Shown piece by piece: positions 16,883 through 26,723 of a stretch of DNA of 64,000 nt. The position numbers were made by a program, and so were the translations under genes. Under the pieces are notes generated by a model, which made no database searches, had not been told where the DNA came from, and saw only the letters and a program-made list of their open reading frames with translations. The stretch's first letter is position 1, and each line of letters opens with the position of its first letter. Origin of the DNA: Verrucomicrobium sp. BvORR106 (GTDB taxonomy: Bacteria; Verrucomicrobiota; Verrucomicrobiia; Verrucomicrobiales; Verrucomicrobiaceae); contig NZ_BATR01000112.1 in the NCBI RefSeq assembly GCF_000739655.1, positions 124,001 to 188,000 of the forward strand, given 5' to 3'.

Positions 16883-19800
16883 GTGTACATGCGGAAGCTA
16901 GCCAGGTGGACTGCGGGGACGGCTTACCAGGGGATGAAGATCTCATGGGTGGGGGGCATTGCCGCGTGGGCATTCCTGTGCGTTGGATACGAGGTGCAGG
17001 TCTGCGGGCAGGGAGCGGCTCCGCTTACGGTCGCCGAAGTAACGACTGTGGCGGCACTGGCCCCCGAGCGCGAAGACTGGGTGGCACGAAACTGGCAGAC
17101 TGATGACGGCCTGCCTCAGAACACGATCAATGCCCTGGTGCAAACACAAGATAGATTTCTGTGGGTCGGGACAGGAGGCGGGCTCTCCCATTTTGATGGT
17201 TATCGGTTTCGCAACTTTGGTCTGCAGGACGGACTGCGTTCACTGCGTATCTCCGCTCTGGTGGAGAGCCGGGATGGCCAGCTCTGGATCGGCACCACCG
17301 GAGGTGGAGTGAGCCGCTGGGACAAGGGTACGTTTACCAGCTATGAGTCCGCAGAAGGGTTTCCCAGCAGCGGGGATGTGGTGTGTATGACGGCGGGCCG
17401 GGACGGCTCGGTCTGGATCGGTACGTCGGATGGGCTCGTGCGCTGGCAGGAGGGCAAGTTTACCCTGATCGGCCACGAGTGGGGGCTGCCCCGTGAGCAG
17501 ATCCGGGACGTGACGGAAGACGGGCGTGGCACTCTGTGGGTTTCGGTCATTGAAGTGGGCGTGTTCGAGAACTCATCTGGCCGCTTTGTCCGAGTGCCTA
17601 CACCGGGGCCAGCATCAGGCGATTGCTACAGTTTGATGGCGGCTCGGGATGGGACCGTGTGGGCTGGCATGGGGAATGGCCGGATCTGGAAAGGGAAGGA
17701 TGGTGCCTGGACCCTGTTGGGACCGGCAGAAGGGCTGCCGCATACAAGTTTCGAGTGCATGGTCGAAGGCGTGGACGGCACCGTGTGGACGGGGCTGCGC
17801 CATGGGGGGGTGTATCGTCAGAAGGAGGGAAGGTTCGAGCGGGCAACGCAGGATGACGTCCTGGCCGGCCGCAATGTGCGAAGCCTGCTGGTGGATCGGG
17901 GGGCAACATCTGGGCGGGCACCACTTACGGCGGGCTCTACCGGCTCTCCCCCCGGGTGCTGAACTACTGGGTGGCTGAACCTGGACAAGGGCGCCCGGGA
18001 GCCTTCACCTCCATAGCGGAAGAAGCCTCCGGATCCTGGCTGGTGTGTGCCTCCACGGAGGGCATCCTGCGATTTGAGAACGGCAGGTTCACGAGGATCT
18101 CTGACCCTGCGTTTGGCAAGTTTCTGCCGCACGTCTATTGCAGCCTGGTGGCACCTGATGGCAGTGCTTGGTTCGCAGGCGAACAGTTCGCCTGCCGCTT
18201 GCGATCTGGGGAGGCCACGATGTTGTTCCGTGACGCACCCGTGCAAGGGGAGGCCGTGCGTGCGGTGGCGTCACTGGGAGCCTCCGTGTGGTTTGGCACC
18301 TACTACGGCACGTTGCTGAAGTGGGACGGGAGCAAGCTGATGATGGCCGCGCCCCGGGGCACCTTCCCAGGTGGCATCACCAGCATGGTTCCGGAGGATG
18401 AGGAGACCTTGTGGGTGGGCAGCGCCTCCGGCGTGTACCGCTGGCGGACGGGCCTGCTCAAAAAGTGGGGGCGGGAAGACGGGCTGGTATCAGGAAACAT
18501 CAGGGCACTGCACCGTGATCCGGACGGAACTCTCTGGATCGGAACCCTGGGGGGCGGACTCTCCCGCCTCAAAGAGGGAAAGGTGGTGAACTACACCATG
18601 CGCGAGGGCCTGGTAGACGATGTGATTTCCCAGATCCTCCCGGACGATCAGGGGGCCATCTGGCTGGGCAGCAACCGTGGGATCATGCGCGTCGAGCGCG
18701 GGGACCTTGCCGCGGTGGACTCCGGCTTGATTGCGGAGCTGCACCCGGTGGTGTTCGGAAAGAACGAAGGGGTGCTTTGCCCCCAATGCGCCAGTGGCTG
18801 CTCCCCCCCGGCAATCAAGACGCGGGATGGCAGGCTGCTGTTCCCCACCGTGGGGGGCGTGGCGGAAATTCACCCTCAGCGGGTGCTCGCCATGGGCATG
18901 GCTGATCCCAAGGCGGTGGTAGAGAGCGCCATGGTGGATGGCAAGCGGCGTCCTTTAGGGAAGCCGTTGGTAGTGCCTTCTGGACAGCATCGCGTGGAGA
19001 TTAGCTACACGGCACCCGCCTTGGCCGGCGGGGAGTGGATCCGCTTCCAGCATCGGCTGGAGGGGGTGGATGAGGGGTGGGTGAAGGCGGGGAGCCGGCG
19101 GCTCGCCTCGTACAGCGGTCTTTCTCCAGGGCGCTATCGATTCCAAGTGGTGGCGACGGACAGCCGAAGCCATCGAAGCGAATCCGTGGCCAGTCTGGCA
19201 GTGATCATTCGCCCTCAGTTTTGGGAGACCTGGTGGTTCCGCGCCAGTGGCGTGATCCTGCTGGTGGCAGCAGGTGGAGCCGCAGGATTGTGGCTGACCA
19301 ACCGGAGGCATACGCGGGAGTTGGTGGAGATCGAGCGTTCCCGTCAGATGCGGGCGGAACTGGCCCATATGAGCCGCGTTACCCTGCTGGGGGAGCTGTC
19401 CGCATCTCTGGCGCATGAACTGAAGCAGCCGCTCACCACGATCCTGGCCAACTCCCAGGCCGCCCTTCGGTATCTTACCAACGTGCCGGTGGAGCTTGAT
19501 GAAGTGCGCAGCAGTCTTGAGGACATCTCGTCTGCCGATCGACGGGCCAACGAGATCATCGAGCGCATGCGGAACATGGTGAAAAACGGCGAGTCAGCGC
19601 TGGAATCTCGCGACATCAACGCCGACATCGAACAGGCACTGCTCCTGATCAACAACGACCTGATCGAGCGCAAAGTCTCCATCGAAACACGCTTCTCCTC
19701 TGACGTGTCGCTGGTGAAGGGGGATCACATCCAGTTGCAACAGGTGCTGCTCAACCTCGTCTTGAACGGATGTGACGCGATGGCGGCCAGCCCCCCGCCA

Positions 19801-20067
19801 GACCGACAGCTGCTGGTGGAGACGCGTCCGTCGGATCCCGGCTTCATCCTCGTGGCCGTGTCGGATTGTGGTCCCGGCCTGGCTCCGGAGATGGCGGAGC
19901 GCATTTTTAAGCCCTTTTTCTCCACGAAGAAGCAGGGTCTCGGGATGGGGCTGTCCATCTGCCGCGCTATCATTGGGGCCCATGGAGGCCGTCTCTGGGT
20001 GGACAACAATAAAGAACGTGGCGCGACATTCAGTTTCACGCTGCGGACAGTGGGCGAGGGGGAGTGA
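16883..20067 (+). CDS. Two-component propeller-domain sensor histidine kinase, frameshifted
   Basis: The frame breaks at a G6 run (17898-17903). Adding one G joins the halves smoothly (...LLVDRGGNIWAGTTYGGLYRLS...), giving about 1,061 residues. N-terminal signal, then WQTDDGLPQNTINALVQTQDRFLWVGT and many Reg_prop repeats (W-x-G-T-x-x-G) forming a periplasmic beta-propeller. A Y_Y_Y domain (ISYTAPAL...RFQHRLEGVDEGWVKAG) comes next, then one transmembrane span (WFRASGVILLVAAGGAAGLWL). The cytosolic kinase has H-box LAHELKQPLTTI, N-box LVLNGCDAM, and G boxes DCGPGL and GLGMGLSIC. HELKQP-type kinases usually signal to FixJ-type regulators, and one lies at 6842-7516. Propeller sensors often detect carbohydrates. 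GTG 16883 and ATG 16889 are both possible starts. Confidence 0.85.
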
Positions 20068-20141
20068 ACCGTTGCTAGGTGTTGGGGGGGACCCTTTGGG
20101 TCGAAGTAAGGGGGGCGTGTCAGGCGTGGCATCACTGGCAT

Positions 20142-20157
20142 CGGACCATGGTCCTAT
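20142..20157 (+). promoter_or_regulatory. Palindromic operator, site E
   Basis: CGGACCATGGTCCTAT: perfect GGACC/GGTCC halves around AT, one base from the consensus centre. It lies 61 bases upstream of the SnoaL-protein start (20219), after the kinase stop. Confidence 0.62.
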
Positions 20158-20218
20158 GGCGGGGAGGGTGTGATTTGGAGAAAATGACTCCTGAAATTTG
20201 CACGAATGCCACCCGGTT

Positions 20219-21124
20219 ATGAAAGCCTTGTCCCTGTCCATTACCACGTTGCTCGCTGTGATCTGCAGCTTGTCCGCCCAAGAGCCTGACAAAGCTGCCC
20301 CCAGCGTGGAGCAGACTGCCGTTGATGCCCTGAACAGGGCTTATGAAACGGCCTACAACAAAGGAGACGTCAAAGCTCTGGCGGGCTTCTTTGCGGAAGA
20401 TGCGGAATACACCACAGAGGATGGCCGGTCCTTCAATGGGTTCGCGGAAATTGAAGGTGGCATCCGTGATGCCTTCGCCGGGAACAAAGGGGCCAAGCTG
20501 GAGATCGCGTCCGTTTCGGTCCGAAGGCTCTCTCCGGAGGTGGTGGTCGAAAAAGGCGCCACCAAGGTGACGGCCAAGGATGGTGATGTGGAGCGCTCCA
20601 CCTACACGGCCATCCACGTGAAGAAGGACGACAAGTGGAAGATCAGCCAGTTGATCGAGTCCCCCGTAGCTGAAGAGGAGCCGCGGGCGAAGCTCGCGGA
20701 GCTTGCCTGGTTGATCGGCGACTGGGAAGACTCAGACAAGGAGAACGACCTGACGGTGCGCAGCCAGTATGTGTGGTCAAAGGGCGCGGCCTTCATCACC
20801 CGAAATGTGGTGGTGAGACAAGGGGAGGAGACGCTGCTGGAGGGCTGGCAGATCATCGGGTGGGATCCCGTGAATGAAACCATCCGTTCCTGGACCTTCG
20901 ATGCAGAAGGAGGGTTCGCGGAAGGACAGTGGACTCATGAGGGGAATCGCTGGCTTGTGAGGGAGTCAGGCGTGAATCCCGATGGTGGCAGGACCACCGC
21001 TGAGAACACGATTACCAAGGTGGGTGAAGACAAGCTTACCTGGCAGTCAGGCAGCCGCACCCTGGATGGCGAACCATTGCCCTCCATCGGCGTCATTGAA
21101 GCCAAGCGTGTGAAAAGCAACTAA
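20219..21124 (+). CDS. Exported SnoaL/DUF4440-like protein
   Basis: 301 residues from ATG 20219, which begins a good signal peptide (to SLSAQ). An in-frame start at 20198 adds seven residues. The first domain (about residues 30-140) has the SnoaL/DUF4440 pattern: ALNRAYETAYNKGDVKALAGFFAEDAEYTTEDG, a cone-shaped fold that may bind small ligands or be an orphan cyclase. The second half (LAWLIGDWEDSDKENDL... TFDAEGGFAEGQW) resembles DUF1579-like lipocalin folds. It is probably periplasmic. Twelve bases separate it from the Gly-rich protein, so they likely share a transcript driven from the operator-bearing region. Confidence 0.75.
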   Translation: MKALSLSITTLLAVICSLSAQEPDKAAPSVEQTAVDALNRAYETAYNKGDVKALAGFFAEDAEYTTEDGRSFNGFAEIEGGIRDAFAGNKGAKLEIASVSVRRLSPEVVVEKGATKVTAKDGDVERSTYTAIHVKKDDKWKISQLIESPVAEEEPRAKLAELAWLIGDWEDSDKENDLTVRSQYVWSKGAAFITRNVVVRQGEETLLEGWQIIGWDPVNETIRSWTFDAEGGFAEGQWTHEGNRWLVRESGVNPDGGRTTAENTITKVGEDKLTWQSGSRTLDGEPLPSIGVIEAKRVKSN

Positions 21125-21136
21125 CTTCCCAAAGCC

Positions 21137-23302
21137 ATGAAGTCGCGAGTCTATTCAGTGCTGGCCATGGTCTTGGGCCTGGCCATCTTCTTTGAGCATG
21201 CGGAGGTGCAGGCGCGTGGTGGCGGTGGTGGCCGCGGTGGTGGTGGAGGAGGATCACGAGGAGGTGGCGGGGGCGGCATGTCACGCCCCTCGGGTGGCGG
21301 TGGAGGAGGGGGGAGCCGTCCCAAACCTTCGGGTGGTGGGAGTAGCAGCCGGCCCAAGCCTTCTGGCGGCGGTGGTAGTTTCTCAAGACCGTCTGGTGGC
21401 GGTGGCAGTTCCTCCCGGCCCTCAGGTGGGGGGAGTTCATCCCGGCCGTCGGGAGGATCACGTCCGTCAGGTGGGAGCTCCAAACCTTCGGGTGGCGGAT
21501 CCCGGCCTTCCGGCGGCGGAGATTTCTCTCGTCCATCCGGTGGCGGATCTCGTCCTTCAGGGGGCAACAGTGTCGCCTCCCGGCCGAGCCAGAGACCCTC
21601 TGGCGGGGATTCCCGGCCCAGTGGCGGGCGTTTGCCCTCGAAGCCCGCTGGCGGCGGCGGCAGCGTGGCCAACCGTCCTTCAGGTGGGAACAGCGTCTCG
21701 CAACTGCCCTCAGGCAGCCGCCCCGGAGGAGCGGGTTCAGGAGTTAACCGACCTTCCCAGCAGCCCTCCCGGCCTGGTGTGGCGGATCGTCCCGGTCAGC
21801 TTCCGGCCCGTCCAGGTGCTGGTGCAGGAGACCGCCCTTCGCAATTGCCGGCTCGTCCCGGCGCGGGCGATCGCCCGACAGTCGGTGGTGGCCCGTCCCA
21901 ATTGCCAGCGCGTCCTGGTGCGGGTGATCGTCCGGGTGCAGGGGACAGACCTTCTCAGCTACCCTCCCGCCCGGGTGGCCCCGGAGTGGCCCAGCGTCCG
22001 GGAGACGTCGGCAGACCGGGGACTCCCAGCACTCTGCCGTCCCAGCGACCCAGCAAGGGTGACTTGGGTAATTTCCTCGGTATCGCCGCGGGTGCGGGTG
22101 CAGGTGCCGCCATCTCGCAGCTTCCCGCCTTTGAAGGAGGCCGCGAGCGTCCCTCGCAACTCCCGGCGGGTGGCATCGGGGACGGACGTCCCGGCATCGG
22201 CGACCGCCCAGGCATCGGTGGAGGACCCATTGGCGAAAGGCCCAGCATCGGTGAGCGTCCAGGAAATCTGCCAGCGCGTCCCGAACGGCCTCAAGACCGG
22301 CCCAACTGGGGAGACTGGTCGGAGAATCGCGGAGAAAACTGGGAGAACCGGGTGAACAACCGGCATGACGCCTGGGACCAACGGCAGGACAACCGGCAGC
22401 AACGCCACGATGACTTCCAGAACAATCGCGACCAGCGCTGGAACGAGCTCGAAAATGCCAGGAACGACCGCCAGGACTGGCGAAACCAGAATCGCGACGA
22501 CTGGCAGGAGCATCGCCAGGATGCGTGGGACTACCGTTGGGATCGGGCGGATGAGGTCTGGGACAATGTCCAGGACTTCCATGACGACTGCTTCGACGAC
22601 CACTGGTGGGGACATGTGGGCTGGTGGGGACACGGCCACTATCATGGCTTTGGCCACTTTGCGCACAATCCTTGGTGGTGGTGGCGGCCGTGCGCCTGGG
22701 CGGGTGTCTCCAGCTGGGTCTATGGTGCTACGGCGGCTCCTCCGCCGGTGTATGCGGACTATGGCTCCACAGTCGTCTATGAAGGTGACACGGTGTATCT
22801 GGACAACCAGCCCATGCCGGTGGCTCAGTACACCCAGCCAGTGATCGAGAAAGTCCTGGTAATGGAACAGTCCCCGCCGCCCACACCGGCCCCAGAAGGC
22901 AAACCGGAGGAATGGATGACACTGGGTGTGTTCTCCCTGGTGCAGGAAGAGAAGGGTGATCCCATCCTCTTCATGCAGCTGTCCATCAATCGTGACGGAG
23001 TGATCTCCGGTGCGTATCAAAACGTGCTTACAGAAGATGCCCGTCCCATCACCGGAGAGCTGGACAAGAAAACCCAGACGGTGGTCTGGCGCATTGGCGA
23101 GAAGGGCGGCACCGTCTGCTCGACCAGCCTTGCAAACCTGACCGAAGAGGTGAGTACGGTGACCATCCACTTCAGTGGAAATCGTACGGAGACATGGCTG
23201 CTGGTGCGGCTGCCGGAGCCCGCGGAAGCTGGTAAATCTGCCTCCATCCCGCCGGTGGACCGCAAGCTGCCACCGCTGAACCCGACCATGCCGCCCAAAT
23301 AA
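21137..23302 (+). CDS. Exported Gly/Pro/Ser-rich low-complexity protein
   Basis: 721 residues. A signal peptide (to VQARGG) is followed by about 350 residues of degenerate SRPSGGG, then QLPARPGAGDRP repeats. A charged block follows of W-x-x-R/N-R-x-D type (about 385-480: DAWDQRQDNRQQRHDDF, WDYRWDRADEVWD). A Trp/His-rich patch (HWWGHVGWWGHGHYHGFGHF) comes next, and a globular C-terminal domain of about 170 residues (EEWMTLGVFSLVQEEKGDPILFMQLSINRDG...). The repeats are unstructured and the His/Trp patch could bind metal or sit at an interface. Similar proteins occur next to SnoaL-like genes in related bacteria by my recollection; the function is not known. Possibly a surface or envelope filler. 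The repeats make the DNA prone to slippage. Confidence 0.8.
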   Translation: MKSRVYSVLAMVLGLAIFFEHAEVQARGGGGGRGGGGGGSRGGGGGGMSRPSGGGGGGGSRPKPSGGGSSSRPKPSGGGGSFSRPSGGGGSSSRPSGGGSSSRPSGGSRPSGGSSKPSGGGSRPSGGGDFSRPSGGGSRPSGGNSVASRPSQRPSGGDSRPSGGRLPSKPAGGGGSVANRPSGGNSVSQLPSGSRPGGAGSGVNRPSQQPSRPGVADRPGQLPARPGAGAGDRPSQLPARPGAGDRPTVGGGPSQLPARPGAGDRPGAGDRPSQLPSRPGGPGVAQRPGDVGRPGTPSTLPSQRPSKGDLGNFLGIAAGAGAGAAISQLPAFEGGRERPSQLPAGGIGDGRPGIGDRPGIGGGPIGERPSIGERPGNLPARPERPQDRPNWGDWSENRGENWENRVNNRHDAWDQRQDNRQQRHDDFQNNRDQRWNELENARNDRQDWRNQNRDDWQEHRQDAWDYRWDRADEVWDNVQDFHDDCFDDHWWGHVGWWGHGHYHGFGHFAHNPWWWWRPCAWAGVSSWVYGATAAPPPVYADYGSTVVYEGDTVYLDNQPMPVAQYTQPVIEKVLVMEQSPPPTPAPEGKPEEWMTLGVFSLVQEEKGDPILFMQLSINRDGVISGAYQNVLTEDARPITGELDKKTQTVVWRIGEKGGTVCSTSLANLTEEVSTVTIHFSGNRTETWLLVRLPEPAEAGKSASIPPVDRKLPPLNPTMPPK

Positions 23303-23315
23303 CGGCCGAGCTACT

Positions 23316-23362
23316 GCCGGTGATCTGGTTCCGTGATTCGGGCGGGTCACCGGCTTGTTTTC
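23316..23362 (+). terminator. Intrinsic terminator after the Gly-rich gene
   Basis: GCCGGTGA (23316-23323) pairs exactly with TCACCGGC (23347-23354) and is followed directly by TTGTTTTC. It lies 13 bases past the stop at 23302, and before the PEP carboxykinase gene. It separates the two transcription units. Confidence 0.6.
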
Positions 23363-23434
23363 AATTTCCGTTGTCGCAGCCTCCTCGTCCGTGCCTGACT
23401 CCAACGGCGGACCTGTAGCAGTCGGGGTCAATGC

Positions 23435-25042
23435 ATGATAAACATGAGCACGCAATCCAGTCATTTCCTCGATCTCATTCAGCACGGGCTGACCGTGGCG
23501 GAAGTCCACCACAATCTCCCTCCTGGTGCTCTGTATGAACACGCGATTCGCTACGAGAAGGATGCGAGCATCGCTGACAATGGTGCGCTGGTGGCCTACT
23601 CTGGTGTGAAGACCGGCCGGTCCCCCAAGGACAAGCGGGTGGTGAATCACCCGGACTCCGAAGGCAACATCTGGTGGGGACCGGTGAATGTGGCCATGAC
23701 CAAGGAGATCTTTGCCATCAATCACCAGCGGGCCATTGACTATCTCAACACACGGGACCGGCTCTATTGCTTTGACGGCTTTGCCGGATGGGATCCTCAG
23801 CACCGTATCAAGGTGAGGGTGATCTGCTCCCGGCCCTACCATGCGCTGTTCATGCACATCATGCTGATTCGTCCCACCAGGGACGAGCTGGCGAGCTTTG
23901 GTTCACCCGACTTTGTGATCTACAACGCCGGGGCATTTCCCGCGAACCGGCTCACCAAAGGCATGGGCTCGGCCACGAGCATCGACCTGAGTCTGGAGGA
24001 CAAGGAACTGGTGATCCTCGGCACAGAGTATGCCGGGGAGATGAAGAAGGGTGTGTTCACGGTCGCAAACTATCTTGCTCCGCTTCGTGGGGTGCTTTCC
24101 ATGCACTGCTCAGCCACATCTGACCGTGATACCGGTGCGTCATCCCTGTTGTTCGGGCTGAGCGGCACGGGCAAGACGACGCTCTCAGCGGATCCCAAGC
24201 GAAATCTCATTGGTGATGATGAACATTGCTGGAGCGACGATGGGATATTTAACCTCGAAGGCGGTTGTTATGCGAAGGCGACCAACCTGACTCCGGAAAG
24301 CGAGCCGGACATCTTCCAGGCGCTCCGCTTTGGTGCGGTGCTGGAGAATGTGGTGCTGGATGAAGAGCGGGACGTGGACTACACCGACACAAGCATCACG
24401 CAGAACACGCGGGGGGCGTACCCGATCGACTTCATTCAGAACGCCCGGGTGCCCTGCACGGCCGGGCACCCCACGGACATCATCTTTCTCACGTGTGATG
24501 CGTTTGGGGTGCTGCCGCCGGTAAGTGCGCTGTCCCCAGAGCATGCCATGTATCACTTCATCAGCGGATATACGGCCAAGGTGGCGGGCACGGAAATGGG
24601 GGTGACAGAGCCGCAGGCGACCTTCTCTCCCTGCTTCGGAGGGCCCTTTCTGATGTGGCATCCCAGCAAGTATGCGGAGCTTCTGGCGGACAAGATGAAG
24701 AAACACAATGCCCGAGTCTGGCTGGTGAATACCGGGTGGGCTGGAGGTGCCTATGGCGTGGGGAAACGCATCAGCCTCAAAGACACCCGCGCCATCATCG
24801 ACGGCATTCACAACGGTTCCCTGGCGAATGCGCGCACAGAACGTGACAGCGTCTTCGGCTTTGACATTGTGTTGGAGTGTCCCGGTGTGCCGGCAGAAAT
24901 GCTGCGCCCCAGGGACGCGTGGGCGGACAAGTTGGAATACGATGCCACCGCCAGGAAGCTGGCTGGTCTCTTCATCAAGAACTTCGAAACCTACGCAGAC
25001 GGGGCAAGTGCGGAGGTGCGGGCGGCGGCCCCAATTGGTTGA
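23435..25042 (+). CDS. pckA: Phosphoenolpyruvate carboxykinase (ATP)
   Basis: 535 residues, the usual size. Converts PEP + CO2 + ADP to oxaloacetate + ATP, or the reverse. Visible motifs: GVKTGRSPKDK, the kinase-1a loop GLSGTGKTT (residues 241-249), kinase-2 NLIGDDEHCW (257-266), the YTAKVAGTE substrate region and CFGGPF. These mark the ATP, not the GTP, enzyme. An alternative ATG lies nine bases in. It is first in a five-gene run on one strand ending at 34973 with gaps of 10, -4, 37 and 27 bases. In a fermentative setting with fumarate reductase genes nearby it could run in the carboxylating, ATP-forming direction and feed oxaloacetate to fumarate respiration; the direction cannot be read from sequence. 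Confidence 0.96.
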   Translation: MINMSTQSSHFLDLIQHGLTVAEVHHNLPPGALYEHAIRYEKDASIADNGALVAYSGVKTGRSPKDKRVVNHPDSEGNIWWGPVNVAMTKEIFAINHQRAIDYLNTRDRLYCFDGFAGWDPQHRIKVRVICSRPYHALFMHIMLIRPTRDELASFGSPDFVIYNAGAFPANRLTKGMGSATSIDLSLEDKELVILGTEYAGEMKKGVFTVANYLAPLRGVLSMHCSATSDRDTGASSLLFGLSGTGKTTLSADPKRNLIGDDEHCWSDDGIFNLEGGCYAKATNLTPESEPDIFQALRFGAVLENVVLDEERDVDYTDTSITQNTRGAYPIDFIQNARVPCTAGHPTDIIFLTCDAFGVLPPVSALSPEHAMYHFISGYTAKVAGTEMGVTEPQATFSPCFGGPFLMWHPSKYAELLADKMKKHNARVWLVNTGWAGGAYGVGKRISLKDTRAIIDGIHNGSLANARTERDSVFGFDIVLECPGVPAEMLRPRDAWADKLEYDATARKLAGLFIKNFETYADGASAEVRAAAPIG

Positions 25043-25052
25043 GATACGAATC

Positions 25053-26723
25053 ATGAGCTGGCTCCTCGAATTGAACGAGACCCAGCCCATCCCGCATGCC
25101 ATGGCCTTGATGGCACTGGTTTGCGTGGCTGGGATGGCGCTGGGCAGCATCCGGGTTCGTGGAGTCAAACTCGGCACGGCCGGGGTGTTGTTCGCAGGCA
25201 TCCTGGTGGGACACTTCGTGGACGCGGTGGACAGTCACGTCATCGCGTTTGTGAAGGAGTTCGGGCTGGTGCTCTTCGTGTTCACGATCGGTCTGCAGCT
25301 TGGGCCGGGTTTCTTTGCCGCGCTGCGGAAGCAGGGCATGAAGCTGAATCTGCTGACCGCCGCCGTGGTGGTCATGGGGGCGGTGATCGCGGCACTCTCT
25401 GGCTGGCTGGCCGGGTTCGACCCCGCGGCGGTCCTGGGAGTCTTTTCCGGCGGCTCCACCAACACCCCTTCGCTGGGGGCGGGTACGCAGACGCTGGGCA
25501 TGCTGCCGGAGGTATCCGCTGACAGGATGGCGCTGCCTGCCCTGGCCTACGCGGTGACCTATCCCGCAGCCACGCTGGGAATCATCGTCACCCTGATGCT
25601 GCTTCCCAGACTGCTCAAGATCAATGTGGCGCAGGAGGCGGAGGAGTTCGCTGCGATGAACAAGGTGCAGGCGGACCCGCTGGAGCGGAGGACGCTGGAA
25701 GTGACGCAGTCAGATATGGCAGGCGTGGCGGTGGGCACACTCGCAGCCCGGGTGGAGGCGGGCGTCACATTCTCCCGCATACGTCATGCGGGGGTGGTGG
25801 AGCCCGCCACGGACGAGACAATCCTCCACGTGGGGGATCTGCTGGTGGTGGTGGGACCGCTCCGGGGAGTGGAGGCCATGGAGCGGGTGATCGGCCGACG
25901 CAGTGAGGAAGACCTCGTTCTGGATCAAAGCACGGTGACCTTCAGACGCGTGGTGGTGACGGATCGCAAAGTGCTGGGCAAACCGGTGGGGGAGCTGCAT
26001 CTGGACAGGCGCTACCATGTGGCCGTTACCCGGGTGACCCGGGCGGATCTGGAAATGTCCGCTGTGCCGGGACTCAGGCTGCAGTATGGGGATCAGCTGC
26101 AACTGGTGGGTCGCAAGGAGGATCTGGATCTCGCCGCAGAGGCGGTGGGGAATTCACTCAAGGAACTGAGCGAAACCCACTTCATCCCATTCTTCATCGG
26201 TCTTGCGGTGGGGATTTTGCTGGGCACCATGCCGATCCCTATTCCAGGGCTGCCGCATCCCGTTCGTTTGGGTCTGGCGGGTGGACCGTTGATCGCGGCT
26301 CTGATCCTTGGGAGGGTGGGGCGCATTCGGCGTCAGGTCTGGCACATGCCGGTGAACACCAATCTTGCCTTCCGCGAATTTGGCATCGCCTTGTTCTTCG
26401 CGGCAGTGGGGCTCAGCGCGGGGGCGAAGTTCTTTGAAACGATTGTGAGTGCCACCGGGGCGATGTGGCTCCTGGCAGGTGTTTGCGTCACCGTGGTACC
26501 GCTCGTGACGGTCGCGGTGTTTGCGAGGCTCGTATTGAGGATGAACTATATGGATCTCAGCGGCCTGGTAGCGGGGAGCATGACGGACCCTCCTGCACTG
26601 GCGTTTGCCTCCAACATGGCCAGTTCAGACGCTCCAGCCGTGGCCTATGCCACCGTATTTCCTTTTACCACCCTGCTGAGAATTCTTTCCGCCCAGGTGT
26701 TAGCGATTACACTCTGCACATGA
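25053..26723 (+). CDS. AspT/YidE-family transporter (aspartate-alanine or succinate type)
   Basis: 556 residues from ATG 25053. Architecture is the AspT one: an N-terminal membrane block with GSIRVRGVKLGTAGVLFAGILVGH and FSGGSTNTPSLGAGTQ, two central TrkA-C-like soluble domains (about 200-370, each with G-D-x-L-x-V-V-G), then a second membrane block with NTNLAFREFGIALFFAAVGLSAG and GLVAGSMTDPPALAFAS. The family includes the aspartate:alanine antiporter AspT and succinate exporters of the SucE type. Sitting between pckA and pfk in a presumed mixed-acid operon, export of succinate or aspartate exchange are the best guesses. It starts ten bases after the pckA stop and its stop overlaps the pfk start (ATGA). 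Confidence 0.9.
   Translation: MSWLLELNETQPIPHAMALMALVCVAGMALGSIRVRGVKLGTAGVLFAGILVGHFVDAVDSHVIAFVKEFGLVLFVFTIGLQLGPGFFAALRKQGMKLNLLTAAVVVMGAVIAALSGWLAGFDPAAVLGVFSGGSTNTPSLGAGTQTLGMLPEVSADRMALPALAYAVTYPAATLGIIVTLMLLPRLLKINVAQEAEEFAAMNKVQADPLERRTLEVTQSDMAGVAVGTLAARVEAGVTFSRIRHAGVVEPATDETILHVGDLLVVVGPLRGVEAMERVIGRRSEEDLVLDQSTVTFRRVVVTDRKVLGKPVGELHLDRRYHVAVTRVTRADLEMSAVPGLRLQYGDQLQLVGRKEDLDLAAEAVGNSLKELSETHFIPFFIGLAVGILLGTMPIPIPGLPHPVRLGLAGGPLIAALILGRVGRIRRQVWHMPVNTNLAFREFGIALFFAAVGLSAGAKFFETIVSATGAMWLLAGVCVTVVPLVTVAVFARLVLRMNYMDLSGLVAGSMTDPPALAFASNMASSDAPAVAYATVFPFTTLLRILSAQVLAITLCT

Noticed and set aside
21280-21990. Repeat-rich DNA as a CRISPR array
   Set aside because: The units are degenerate, of uneven length and stay in one reading frame (SRPSGGG and QLPARPGAGDRP), so they are protein repeats.
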